From: Hydrogenophaga taeniospiralis | GTDB taxonomy: Bacteria; Pseudomonadota; Gammaproteobacteria; Burkholderiales; Burkholderiaceae_C | Assembly (NCBI RefSeq): GCF_020510445.1 | Contig: NZ_JAHBAG010000001.1 | Coordinates: 4,130,501 to 4,194,500 of the forward strand | Direction: 5' to 3' | Length of the DNA stretch: 64,000 bases | Shown: piece after piece, positions 8,015 to 17,021 of the stretch | Layout of the letters: each line of letters starts with the position of its first letter | Numbering within the stretch: the stretch's first letter is position 1 | The notes under the pieces: model-generated | Told to the model about the DNA's origin: nothing | Database searches by the model: none | The model's input: the letters and a program-made list of their open reading frames with translations, nothing else | Made by a program: the position numbers and the translations under genes

Positions 8015-8773
8015 ATGGACATTCAAGGCAAGGTATTCATCGTCACCGGCGGCGCGTCCGGTCTGGGCGAAGGCACGGCGCGCATGCTGGCGGCCAACGG
8101 CGGCACCGTCGTGATCGCCGACATGCAGGCCGAAAAAGGCGAAGCGGTCGCCAAGGAGATCGGTGGCGCCTTCGTCAAATGCGATGTGAGCAACGAAGCC
8201 GACGGACAGGCCGTTGTCGCCAAGGCGGTCTCGATGGGCAAGCTGATGGGGCTGGTCAACTGCGCCGGCATCGCGCCCGCCGAAAAGACCGTGGGCAAGA
8301 ACGGCGCGCACTCGCTGGCCGTCTACACCAAGACCATCATGGTCAACCTGGTCGGCAGTTTCAACATGATCCGCCTGGCCTCGGAAGCCATGTGCAAGAA
8401 CGAACCCGAGGCCACCGGCGAGCGCGGCGTGATGATCAGCACCGCCAGCGTCGCGGCCTACGACGGCCAGATCGGCCAGGCGGCCTACGCGGCCTCCAAG
8501 GGCGGCGTGGTCGGCATGACACTGCCGATCGCGCGCGACCTGGCGCGCAACGGCATCCGCAACATGACCATCGCCCCTGGCATCTTCGGCACGCCCATGC
8601 TGTTCGGCATGCCGCAGGAGGTGCAGGACGCGCTGGCCGCCAGCGTGCCCTTCCCCAGCCGCCTGGGCACGCCGCAGGATTACGCCAAGCTGGCCAAACA
8701 CATCATCGAAAACGACATGCTCAACGGCGAGGTGATCCGCCTGGACGGCGCGATCCGCCTGGCGCCGCGCTAA
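8015..8773 (+). CDS. SDR-family 3-hydroxyacyl-CoA dehydrogenase (type 2 / HSD17B10-like)
   Basis: Short-chain dehydrogenase of 252 residues that probably oxidises 3-hydroxyacyl-CoA or 3-hydroxy-2-methylbutyryl-CoA with NAD+. Cofactor motif TGGASGLG (11-18), VNCAG (81-85), and catalytic S145, Y158 and K162 (YAASK) are present. The insert around [21 protein letters not shown] and the C-terminal [15 protein letters not shown] are typical of the type-2 3-hydroxyacyl-CoA dehydrogenases. Start at the ATG after CGAGGAGCAC. It is monocistronic with a palindromic operator upstream and the post-stop repeat downstream. Confidence 0.88.
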   Translation: MDIQGKVFIVTGGASGLGEGTARMLAANGGTVVIADMQAEKGEAVAKEIGGAFVKCDVSNEADGQAVVAKAVSMGKLMGLVNCAGIAPAEKTVGKNGAHSLAVYTKTIMVNLVGSFNMIRLASEAMCKNEPEATGERGVMISTASVAAYDGQIGQAAYAASKGGVVGMTLPIARDLARNGIRNMTIAPGIFGTPMLFGMPQEVQDALAASVPFPSRLGTPQDYAKLAKHIIENDMLNGEVIRLDGAIRLAPR

Positions 8774-8782
8774 GACGGAACA

Positions 8783-8861
8783 CCCCCGCCGCGCTTCGCG
8801 CGCCCCCCTCAAGGGGGCGATGCGTGTGGCCCGGCAGAGCCGGTTCCACCGCATCCTGGGT
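8783..8861 (+). repeat. Post-stop three-hairpin repeat, copy 2
   Basis: C-run, CCGCGC-TTCG-CGCG hairpin, CCCCC-tcaa-GGGGG hairpin, then GTGGCCCGGC-agag-CCGGTTCCACCG. Begins 9 bases after the SDR stop codon and has the same orientation as that gene. Confidence 0.78.
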
Positions 8862-8914
8862 GCGGCATCTCGCGCCGGAGGATCCATCCCTGAACGTGTC
8901 AGTATCTAAGGGGC

Positions 8915-10861
8915 TTACCGGTAAGCCGTGCGAGCCTGTTTGAGGTCGATCTGGCCCTGCACCACCTTTTCCAGCGCGTCGTGGCGCAGGCTGCGCATGC
9001 CTTCGTTCACCGCCGTCTCGAAGATCTCCGACGGCCGGGCCCGGTTCTGGATCAGCTCTTTGATGGCGTGGCTGTTCTGCAGGATTTCATAGATGCCCAC
9101 CCGCCCCTTGTAGCCTTTGCCACCGCAGTGTTCGCAGCCCACCGCATGGCGGATCTGGAGCTGCCCCTGCGATTCGGCGCCCGTGGCGGCCAGCAGACGC
9201 TCCACGGCCTGCGGACGGCTCAGTTCGCTGCCTTCCATGTACTCCTGCAGCAAGGCCTCCCAGGCTTCTTCGTCCAGCGGGGCGGACTGCGCACAGTGGG
9301 TGCACAAGGCACGCACCAGGCGCTGCGCCACGATGCCCAGCAGCGAGTCGGCGAAGTTCATCGGGTCCATGCCCAGATCGAGCAGCCGCACCACGCTCTC
9401 GCACGCGTTGTTGGTGTGCAGCGTCGAGAGCACGAGGTGGCCGGTGAGCGAGGCTTCGATCGCGATCTTGGCGGTTTCGCTGTCGCGGATTTCACCGATC
9501 ATGATGATGTCCGGATCGGCCCGCAGGAAGCCGCGCATAGCGCTGGCAAAAGTCAGGCCGATCTTGGTGTTCATCTGCACCTGGCGCAGCCCCGGCTGGG
9601 TGATCTCGATCGGGTCCTCGGCGGTCCAGATCTTGCGCTCGCTGGTGTTCACCTCCGACAGCATGGAGTGCAGCGTGGTGGTCTTGCCCGAACCGGTGGG
9701 GCCCGCGGCGAGCACCATGCCATAGGTGCGTTGTGAAAACCCGGCGATCAGGTCCAGGTCGCGTGGCTGCAGGCCCAGCCGGGACAGCGGCAGCGGCTTG
9801 GCCGATTCGAGCAGGCGCAGCACCACGTCCTCCAGCCCGTCGTGCGTGGGCATCACGGCCACGCGCAGCTCCAGGGCATTGCCGCCGAACTCCGAGAAAT
9901 CGATCTTGCCGTCCTGCGGGCGCCGCCGCTCGGCAATGTCCAGCCGGGCCATGATCTTGATGCGTGAGACCAATGGTGCCCGCAGTTTGGCGGGCAGCCA
10001 CACATAGGGTTCCAGATCGCCGTCGCGGCGGAACCGGATCGCCGTGAGCGCGTCGCCCGGGTTGGTCTCGATGTGGATGTCGGACGCATGCGTGCGTTGC
10101 GCCTCGGCGATCATCTGGTTGATCAGCCGCACCAGGCCGGCCGACTCGCTGGCCGAAGCGAGCTGCTCGGCCTCGGCCCCGCTGCCCGCCTCCAACATGG
10201 CCTGCATGACCAGATCCTCGATCATCGACTGATCGCCGGATGTGGCCGCGGGCGGCGTCGACACCAGCTTGTGGACCACGTCACCCACGACCGCGCCATC
10301 GATCTGGCCGTGGCTTGCGTGTTCGATGCGGGACTGCAGCTCCAGCCGCCGCGCGATCGCCTCCCGGCTGGCCCAGACCAGGCTGACCGAGTGCCCCGTC
10401 AGCGAGCACAGCTCGCGGTGCAGCTCCGGGCTGGTGGGCATGCAGGAGGCGATAAAAAACTGCTCGTCGGCCATGCCCAGCGGGACCACGTGGTGGGCAA
10501 AGGCCTGGCGCAGCGGCAGCAGCTCGAAAGCCTTGCGCGGCACGTCGAACCCCAGCACTTCCACCTCCACCACACCCGCGACCCGCGCCAGTGCCCGGTG
10601 CAGCTCATCGTCCGTCAACAGCACGCGCTGCACCAGTTCCCCCGCGCGCGAGCGCAGCAAGTTGGGGTCTTCCTCGACGAGGGCCCTGATCGTGGCGGCA
10701 TCCAGGATGTGCAGTTGCAGCAAGGCCTCGCGCAGGCTCACGATGGGCTGGCTGTGCTGGGCCTGAATCGCCACCATGAGCAAGGGCAGGCTGTGCACAT
10801 CGGAACGGAACGCCGCACTGGGGGCACCGGGAACCACGAGCGGCGGCGGGGAAAACGACAT
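8915..10861 (-). CDS. GspE/PilB-type secretion or pilus assembly ATPase
   Basis: Hexameric AAA-like motor ATPase that drives type II secretion or type IV pilus assembly from the cytoplasmic face. 648 residues: N-terminal MshEN-type domain (about 40-170), then the ATPase with Walker A GPTGSGKTT (387-395), Asp box TAEDPIE, Walker B IIMIGEIRD and His box TGHLVLSTLHTN. A tetracysteine zinc element (C520, C523, C576, C579) is present as in GspE/PilB. No other secretin, pseudopilin or platform gene lies beside it, so the partner machine is encoded elsewhere. Monocistronic. Confidence 0.92.
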   Translation of the reverse strand: MSFSPPPLVVPGAPSAAFRSDVHSLPLLMVAIQAQHSQPIVSLREALLQLHILDAATIRALVEEDPNLLRSRAGELVQRVLLTDDELHRALARVAGVVEVEVLGFDVPRKAFELLPLRQAFAHHVVPLGMADEQFFIASCMPTSPELHRELCSLTGHSVSLVWASREAIARRLELQSRIEHASHGQIDGAVVGDVVHKLVSTPPAATSGDQSMIEDLVMQAMLEAGSGAEAEQLASASESAGLVRLINQMIAEAQRTHASDIHIETNPGDALTAIRFRRDGDLEPYVWLPAKLRAPLVSRIKIMARLDIAERRRPQDGKIDFSEFGGNALELRVAVMPTHDGLEDVVLRLLESAKPLPLSRLGLQPRDLDLIAGFSQRTYGMVLAAGPTGSGKTTTLHSMLSEVNTSERKIWTAEDPIEITQPGLRQVQMNTKIGLTFASAMRGFLRADPDIIMIGEIRDSETAKIAIEASLTGHLVLSTLHTNNACESVVRLLDLGMDPMNFADSLLGIVAQRLVRALCTHCAQSAPLDEEAWEALLQEYMEGSELSRPQAVERLLAATGAESQGQLQIRHAVGCEHCGGKGYKGRVGIYEILQNSHAIKELIQNRARPSEIFETAVNEGMRSLRHDALEKVVQGQIDLKQARTAYR

Positions 10862-11010
10862 CCGGACGTCCTTCTTGCTTGGTGTGTGGGGACAAAGGCT
10901 CGACTTTAAGCTTCAGAACTTCAGAATAGCGCGAGGCCAATCGTCACCGCTTGACCAGCGGCAATCCATCACGCATCCCTGTGACCGCCCATCCGCCAAC
11001 TGGACTTGTC

Positions 11011-12891
11011 ATGACCAAACACACACTTTCGCCGCATCGCACGCCCGTCAATGGTTACGGTTTGTTTGCATGGCTGTCCGTCTTGCTCACGGCGCTGCTG
11101 CTGACCGCCTGCGGCGCACCACCGGCCGGACGCGGCTGGACCTACCAGGCGCCGGACCTGCCGGTACAGCCCGAAAGCGCTTCCGGCCTCACCGAGAAAC
11201 CGGGCTGGACCACACGCCACTTCGCCGTGGCGGCCGCCAACCCGCTGGCCACCGACGCGGGCGCCCAGGTGCTGCGCGCCGGCGGCAGTGCGGTGGACGC
11301 CGCGATCGCGGTGCAGATGGTGCTCACGCTGGTGGAGCCGCAGTCCAGCGGCATCGGGGGTGGCGCCTTTCTGCTGCACCACGACGGCCGGCGGGTCCAG
11401 GCGTTCGACGGACGCGAAACCGCGCCCGCGGCGGCCCACGAGAAGCTGTTCCTGGACACCGACGGTCGGCCCCTGCCCTTCGCGCAAGCGGTGGTGGGCG
11501 GCCGCTCGGTCGGGGTGCCCGGGGCTGTGGCGATGCTGGCCCAGGCGCACCGCCAGCACGGTCGCCTGCCCTGGGCGCGATTGTTCGAGCCCGCCATTGC
11601 GCTGGCCGAACAGGGCTTTGCCGTCAGCCCCCGCCTGCACACCCTGCTGCAGGGCGAGACCGCACTGCGGCAGGACCCGGTGGCCGCCGCCTACTTCTAC
11701 CGCGCGGACGGCCAGCCCCACCCGGTGGGCCATGTGCTGCGCAACCCCGAGCTCGCCGCGGTGCTGCGGGCCATCGCGGCGCAGGGGCCGCAGGCTTTGT
11801 ACAGCGGCCCGGTGGCACAGGCCATCGTGCACAAGGTCCAGTCGCATCCGACCAACCCCGGCCGGCTGGGCCTGGACGACCTGGCTGGCTACCGGCCGAA
11901 AGAACGCGAGGCGCTGTGCCACGAGCACGCGGCGCCGCAGCGCGCGCTGCGCCTGTGCGGCTTTCCGCCGCCCAGCTCGGGCGCGATCGCCATCGGCCAG
12001 GTCCTGGGCCTGCTGGCGCGCACGCCGCAAGCCACCACCCCGCTGGCTGACGGCCGGCCCGGCCCCGACTGGCTGCACGCCTACGCCGAGGCGTCCCGCC
12101 TGGCCTTCGCCGACCGCGCCCAGTACCTGGCCGACCCGGACTTCGTCGCCCCGCCGGCCGGCCGCTGGGGTAGCCTGCTCGACGCCCGCTACCTCGACGA
12201 GCGCGCCCGGCTGCTGGGCCCCACGCGTTCGCCACAGGCCCCGGCCGGCCAGCCCGGCGGCGTGCCCAGTGCCTGGGCCGCGATGCCCGAGCAACCCGAG
12301 TACGGCACCAGCCACATCAGCATCGTCGATGGCCTGGGCAACGCCCTGGCCATGACCACCACCATCGAAGCGGGCTTTGGCGCGCGGCTGATGGTGAGCA
12401 CCGACCCCACGCGCCCCGGCGGCTTCCTGCTCAACAACCAGCTCACCGATTTCAGCTTCACACCCACCGACGCGCAGGGCCGGCCGGTGGCCAACCGCGT
12501 CGAGCCCGGCAAACGACCGCGTTCGTCCATGTCGCCCACCCTGGTGTTCGATCGAGACAGTGGCCAGTTGCTCATGAGCGCGGGCAGCCCCGGCGGCGCG
12601 TTGATCATCCACTTCACCGCCAAGACGCTGCTGGGCGTGCTCCACTGGGGCCTGCTGCCCCAGGCTGCCATCGACCTGCCCAATTTCGGCACGCTGGGCG
12701 GCCCGCTGATGCTGGAAGCCGGGCGCTTCCCCGCCACCACGGTGCAGGCGCTGCAGCAGCGCGGTCACACGGTCAGCGAAACGCCCATGCCCAGCGGCCT
12801 GCAGGCCATCGTGCGTGGCCAGGCACACGGCGAGCCGGTGTGGTTCGGCGGCGCCGACCCGCGGCGCGAGGGGATCGTGGCGGGGGATTGA
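11011..12891 (+). CDS. ggt: Gamma-glutamyltransferase, lipoprotein form
   Basis: Cleaves gamma-glutamyl bonds, mainly of glutathione, in the periplasm. I start at the ATG giving MTKHTLSPH, which leads into a hydrophobic segment with lipobox LTAC; an upstream in-frame ATG at 10951 is possible but adds residues ahead of the signal. The Thr nucleophile of the autoprocessing site is T433 in YGTSHISIVDG; GSAVDAAIA and SSGIGGGAF near the start and the AGSPGG-type loop near the end are conserved. 626 residues. It ends 132 bases before a converging acyl-CoA ligase. Confidence 0.92.
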   Translation: MTKHTLSPHRTPVNGYGLFAWLSVLLTALLLTACGAPPAGRGWTYQAPDLPVQPESASGLTEKPGWTTRHFAVAAANPLATDAGAQVLRAGGSAVDAAIAVQMVLTLVEPQSSGIGGGAFLLHHDGRRVQAFDGRETAPAAAHEKLFLDTDGRPLPFAQAVVGGRSVGVPGAVAMLAQAHRQHGRLPWARLFEPAIALAEQGFAVSPRLHTLLQGETALRQDPVAAAYFYRADGQPHPVGHVLRNPELAAVLRAIAAQGPQALYSGPVAQAIVHKVQSHPTNPGRLGLDDLAGYRPKEREALCHEHAAPQRALRLCGFPPPSSGAIAIGQVLGLLARTPQATTPLADGRPGPDWLHAYAEASRLAFADRAQYLADPDFVAPPAGRWGSLLDARYLDERARLLGPTRSPQAPAGQPGGVPSAWAAMPEQPEYGTSHISIVDGLGNALAMTTTIEAGFGARLMVSTDPTRPGGFLLNNQLTDFSFTPTDAQGRPVANRVEPGKRPRSSMSPTLVFDRDSGQLLMSAGSPGGALIIHFTAKTLLGVLHWGLLPQAAIDLPNFGTLGGPLMLEAGRFPATTVQALQQRGHTVSETPMPSGLQAIVRGQAHGEPVWFGGADPRREGIVAGD

Positions 12892-12972
12892 TGCCACTTG
12901 TTCGTAACGGCTAAGCGCACGAACGGCCGACGGCGAGCGTGGGCCGGAGAACGGGGGTGACGCCATCGACCT

Positions 12973-13017
12973 GCGCGAGGTGCAGGCTCGAGGTATCGGC
13001 GCGAGGTGCAGGTTCGA
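12973..13017. repeat. Short tandem direct repeat between convergent genes
   Basis: GCGCGAGGTGCAGGYTCGA occurs at 12973-12991 and 12999-13017 (one mismatch, 26-base period) between ggt and the acyl-CoA ligase. No terminator-like hairpin was seen in this interval. Confidence 0.6.
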
Positions 13018-13023
13018 AAAAAG

Positions 13024-14670
13024 TCAGACGTCAATCGCCGCCGCCGACCCAGCCCGCTTGCGCAACTCGAACTTCTGGATCTTCCCGGTGCTCGTCTTGG
13101 GCAGTTCACCGAACACCACAAAACGCGGCACCTTGAAACCCGCGAGGTGCTTCCTGCAGTGCGCCACGATCTCTTCGGGTGTGGTGTGCACGCCGAACTT
13201 CAGTTCCACGAAGGCACACGGCGTCTCGCCCCACTTCGGGTCCGGCCGCGCCACCACAGCGGCGGCCAACACGTCGGGGTGGCGGTACAGCACATCTTCC
13301 ACCTCGATGGACGAGATGTTCTCGCCGCCCGAGATGATGATGTCCTTGCTGCGGTCCTTGATCTTGAAATAGCCGTCGGGGTACTGCACCGCCAGATCAC
13401 CGCTGTGGAACCAGCCGCCGACAAACGCCTCCGCCGTCGCCTTGGGGTTCTTCAGGTAGCCCTTCATCACGATGTTGCCCTTGAACATGATCTCGCCCAT
13501 GGTTTCGCCGTCCTGCGGCACGGGCTTCATGGTCTCGGGGTCGAGCACGCGCACGTCGCGCTGCAGGTGGTAGCGCACGCCCTGGCGCGCGTTGAGCCGG
13601 GCGCGTTCGCCAATGTCCAGCGCATCCCAGGCTTCGTGTTTGGCGCAGACCGTGGCCGGTCCGTAGACCTCGGTCAGACCGTACACATGGGTGAGGTCAA
13701 AACCCATCTGCTCCATGCCTTCGATCATCGAGGCCGGCGGTGCGGCGCCCGCCACCATGGCCCTGATGCCCGCGGGCACCCCCACCTTCATGGCGGCCGG
13801 GGCGTTGACCAACAGACCGTGCACGATGGGCGCGCCGCAATAGTGGGTGACCCCGTGCTCGCGCATGGCGTCAAAAATGGCCGGTGCCTCGACGCGGCGC
13901 AGGCAAACGTTGACACCCGCGCGCGCCGCCACCGTCCAGGGGAAACACCAGCCGTTGCAGTGGAACATGGGCAGCGTCCAGAGGTAGACCGCGTGTTTGG
14001 GCATGTCCCATTCGAGGATGTTGCTGATCGCGTTCGTGGCCGCGCCCCGGTGGTGGTAGACCACGCCCTTGGGGTTGCCGGTGGTGCCGCTGGTGTAGTT
14101 GAGCGCAATCGCGTCCCACTCGTCGGCTGGCAGGCTCCAGGCGAAGGCCGGGTCGCCGCCATCCAGAAAGGTTTCATAGGTGGTGCTGCCCACCGTCTGC
14201 GTCTCCCCGGTGAAGAGGGCGTCTTCCACATCGATCACCAGCAAGGGCGATTTGTGTTGCCGCAGATCCAGCGCCTTGCGCAGGGTGCCGGCGAATTCCG
14301 GGTCCACGATCACCGCCTTGGCCTCGCCATGGTCCAGCATGAAGGCGATCGCCTCGGGGTCCAGCCGGGTGTTGAGCGCGTTGAGCACGGCGCCGGCCAT
14401 GGGCACGCCGAAGTGCGCCTCCACCATCGGTGGCGTGTTGGGCAGCATCACGGCCACCGTGTCGTTCCTGGCGATGCCGGCGCGCAGCAGGGCGCTGGCC
14501 AGTTGGCGCGCCCGCGCATAGGTCTGGGCCCAGGTCTGGCGCAGCGCGCCGTGCACGATGGCCAGCCGGCCCGGGTAGACCTCGGCGGTGCGCTCAATGA
14601 ACGACAACGGCGAGATCGGGGCGAAATTGGCCTCGTTGCGGGGCAGATCCCGGTCGTAGATGCTGGTCAT
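13024..14670 (-). CDS. Acyl-CoA synthetase (AMP-forming)
   Basis: ANL-superfamily ligase that activates a carboxylic acid to acyl-CoA through an acyl-adenylate. 548 residues: P-loop YTSGTTGNPKG (192-202), the VYGLTEVYGP motif, the hinge YFKIKDRSKD, and catalytic Lys530 in TSTGKIQK. Overall layout resembles medium-chain fatty acid and 3-methylmercaptopropionyl-CoA (DmdB-type) ligases; the substrate cannot be fixed. It is divergent from dnaG with only 44 bases between the starts, so the promoters overlap. Confidence 0.9.
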   Translation of the reverse strand: MTSIYDRDLPRNEANFAPISPLSFIERTAEVYPGRLAIVHGALRQTWAQTYARARQLASALLRAGIARNDTVAVMLPNTPPMVEAHFGVPMAGAVLNALNTRLDPEAIAFMLDHGEAKAVIVDPEFAGTLRKALDLRQHKSPLLVIDVEDALFTGETQTVGSTTYETFLDGGDPAFAWSLPADEWDAIALNYTSGTTGNPKGVVYHHRGAATNAISNILEWDMPKHAVYLWTLPMFHCNGWCFPWTVAARAGVNVCLRRVEAPAIFDAMREHGVTHYCGAPIVHGLLVNAPAAMKVGVPAGIRAMVAGAAPPASMIEGMEQMGFDLTHVYGLTEVYGPATVCAKHEAWDALDIGERARLNARQGVRYHLQRDVRVLDPETMKPVPQDGETMGEIMFKGNIVMKGYLKNPKATAEAFVGGWFHSGDLAVQYPDGYFKIKDRSKDIIISGGENISSIEVEDVLYRHPDVLAAAVVARPDPKWGETPCAFVELKFGVHTTPEEIVAHCRKHLAGFKVPRFVVFGELPKTSTGKIQKFELRKRAGSAAAIDV

Positions 14671-14714
14671 GTGATGTCTCCTGTTGGTCTTGACGCGTGG
14701 GGGAGAATAGCCAG

Positions 14715-16724
14715 GTGGCCATACCGCAAACCTTCATCCAGGAACTGCTCAACCGCGTCGACGTGGTCGACGTGGTGGGCCGCTACGTCCAGTTGAAGAA
14801 GGGCGGAGCCAACCTGATGGGACTGTGCCCGTTCCACGGCGAAAAATCGCCGTCGTTCAGCGTCAGCCCGACCAAACAGTTCTACCACTGCTTCGGCTGC
14901 GGCGCCAATGGCAACGCGATCGGCTTCCTGATGGAACACGCCGGCATGAGCTTCATCGAAGCCGTGAAGGACCTGGCCCAGCAGACCGGCCTGCAGGTGC
15001 CCGAAGACGATGCATCGCCGCAAGACCGCGAGCGCGCCGCGTTGCAGCGCCAGAAGCAGGTGACGCTGAACGACGTGCTGGAGAAGGCGGCACACGCCTA
15101 CATGAAGCACCTGAAGGCCTCGCCGCGTGCCGTGAGCTACCTCAAAGGGCGCGGCCTCTCGGGCGAGATCGCCAAGACCTTCGGCCTGGGCTACGCGCCT
15201 GAAGGCTGGCGCAGCCTGGCCAGCGTGTTCCCGGACTACGCCGATGCGCTGCTGGTCGAGTCCGGCATGGTGATCGTGCACGAAGATGAAAAAGGCCAGG
15301 ACGGTGAGGCCAAGCGCTACGACCGCTTTCGCGACCGCATCATGTTCCCGATCCGCAACGTCAAGGGCGAATACATCGGCTTTGGCGGACGCGTGCTCGA
15401 CAAGGGTGAGCCCAAGTACCTGAATTCCCCCGAGACGCCGGTGTTCAGCAAGGGCCGTGAACTCTACGGCCTGTTCGAAGGCCGCACCGCCATCCGCGTG
15501 GCGGGCTACGCCCTGGTCACCGAGGGCTACATGGACGTGGTCGCCCTGGCCCAGCTCGGCTTTGCCAACGCCGTGGCCACGCTGGGCACGGCCTGCACCG
15601 CCGACCATGTGCAAAAGCTGTTCCGCTTCACCGACAGCGTGGTCTTCAGCTTCGACGGCGACGGCGCAGGCCGGCGCGCCGCGCGCAAGGCGCTCGACGC
15701 CGCCCTGCCCCTGGCCACCGACACGCGCAGCGTGAAGTTCCTGTTCCTGCCCGCCGAGCACGACCCCGACAGTTTCATCCGCGCCAACGGCGAAGAAGCC
15801 TTTGCCCAATGCGTGAAAGAGGCGGTGCCGCTCTCGCGCTTTCTGGTCGATGCCGCCAGTGCCGACTGCGACCTCACCACCGCCGAAGGCCGCGCGCGCA
15901 TGGCCAGCCAGGCCCGCCCGCTGTGGAGCGCCCTGCCCGACGGAGCCCTGAAACGCCAGCTGATCACCGAACTGGCCAACGGCATCGGCATCGGCAGTTC
16001 CGACCTGCTGCAGCTCTGGCAACAAACCGGTGGAGGCGCGCGCGCCCAGCGCCCGGCGAACCATGAGCCATCGGCGTCCCCGGCGCACGGCTATGACGGC
16101 GGCAGCCACCCCCAGGACCACGGGGATCCCATGGGTGGCGGCTACGCCCAGTCCTACAGCCCATCGGGCGGCGGGGGCTATGGCGGCGGTGGCGGAAACA
16201 GCGGCTACGGCAAAGGCTCCTACGGCAACAAGGGTTATGGCAAATGGCGCAAAGGCCCTCCGCCGCCGCCGCGCATGCTCGGCCAGCGCCGCGCGGGCGG
16301 CAGCCGGGCCGACAGGGCCGTGGGCCTGTTGCTGGCCAATGCCCAGGCCTGGGACAGCCTCTCGGCCGACGACCACGCCCTGCTGGCCCACCTGCCGGCG
16401 CCGCACGGCCCTGTGTTCGCCTGGCTCGAAGCCCAGTTGCACGAGCACGGCCCCCAGCCCTGGGCGGCCCTGCGCGAGGCCCTGCGCGGCAGCGAACACG
16501 AGGCTTTCGCCTGCACCGAGGTGGAACAGGCGACCATCGGCAACGACCCGGCCTCGGAAACGGCCGAACTCGCCGACGTGATGGCCCGCCTGCGGCGCGA
16601 CCGGCTGGAAGAACTCGCCCGCCAGATCGCCGAGCGCGTGGCCCGGGGAGACCCTGGCGCCATGGAGGATTACAAGCGCATCAGCGCCGAGCTGCAGGCC
16701 CTGAAAACCGGTTCAGCGGTATAA
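14715..16724 (+). CDS. dnaG: DNA primase
   Basis: Synthesises RNA primers at the replication fork. I choose the GTG at 14715, preceded by GGGGGAG, because it gives the family start MAIPQTFIQELLNRVDVVD; the longer frame from a GTG at 14697 adds six unconserved residues. CHC2 zinc finger: C38, H41, C59, C62. TOPRIM core has VTEGYMDVVAL and FSFDGDGAGRRAA. Residues about 455-515 form a Gly/Tyr/Ser/Asn-rich, low-complexity linker before the DnaB-binding C-terminal domain. 669 residues, about 90 longer than E. coli DnaG, largely because of this linker. Forms an operon with rpoD. Confidence 0.97.
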   Translation: MAIPQTFIQELLNRVDVVDVVGRYVQLKKGGANLMGLCPFHGEKSPSFSVSPTKQFYHCFGCGANGNAIGFLMEHAGMSFIEAVKDLAQQTGLQVPEDDASPQDRERAALQRQKQVTLNDVLEKAAHAYMKHLKASPRAVSYLKGRGLSGEIAKTFGLGYAPEGWRSLASVFPDYADALLVESGMVIVHEDEKGQDGEAKRYDRFRDRIMFPIRNVKGEYIGFGGRVLDKGEPKYLNSPETPVFSKGRELYGLFEGRTAIRVAGYALVTEGYMDVVALAQLGFANAVATLGTACTADHVQKLFRFTDSVVFSFDGDGAGRRAARKALDAALPLATDTRSVKFLFLPAEHDPDSFIRANGEEAFAQCVKEAVPLSRFLVDAASADCDLTTAEGRARMASQARPLWSALPDGALKRQLITELANGIGIGSSDLLQLWQQTGGGARAQRPANHEPSASPAHGYDGGSHPQDHGDPMGGGYAQSYSPSGGGGYGGGGGNSGYGKGSYGNKGYGKWRKGPPPPPRMLGQRRAGGSRADRAVGLLLANAQAWDSLSADDHALLAHLPAPHGPVFAWLEAQLHEHGPQPWAALREALRGSEHEAFACTEVEQATIGNDPASETAELADVMARLRRDRLEELARQIAERVARGDPGAMEDYKRISAELQALKTGSAV

Positions 16725-17021
16725 TCCAAGGTTTTGCACCGCAAGCGCGACAGCAGCACCTCCGGCACCGGCCCGGCCCCCAAGCATCGGGGCTTGATGG
16801 ATACCTCTCCTGGCCACCTCAGCGACCCACCCAGGTCCTGACGGAACCCCGCAAGGACTGCACACCAAATGTTCGCCCCAACAGCTTGCAGGCCCACCCT
16901 TTCCGGCGAAAGGTGGGTGTAGTGCCCAACAAAATCACCGGGGTTGTCCGCAGGCTGCGGCTGTCTGGCGTTTTTTGTGAGTCCTGCCGGTTCTTTTCCT
17001 GACATTTTTTTTGAGGTCCTC
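16725..17021 (+). other. Hairpin-rich dnaG-rpoD intergenic region (297 bases, no ORF)
   Basis: No coding region seen. Three potential RNA hairpins lie in a row: CAAGC (16781-16785)/GCTTG (16792-16796); CAG-TCCT (16832-16839, one bulge)/AGGACTG (16854-16860); and CCCACC-TTTC (16893-16903, one bulge)/GAAAGGTGGG (16908-16917). A T-rich stretch and GAGG ribosome-binding site (17013-17016) lead into rpoD. It could be a structured 5' leader or contain an internal rpoD promoter; I recognise no known RNA family. Confidence 0.4.

Noticed and set aside
13006-14796. 596-codon plus-strand frame over the acyl-CoA ligase
   Set aside because: Antisense to an AMP-binding ligase with all catalytic motifs; no homology of its own.
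16740-16920. 4.5S (SRP) or 6S RNA in the dnaG-rpoD gap
   Set aside because: The conserved SRP loop sequence and the long 6S hairpin are both missing.
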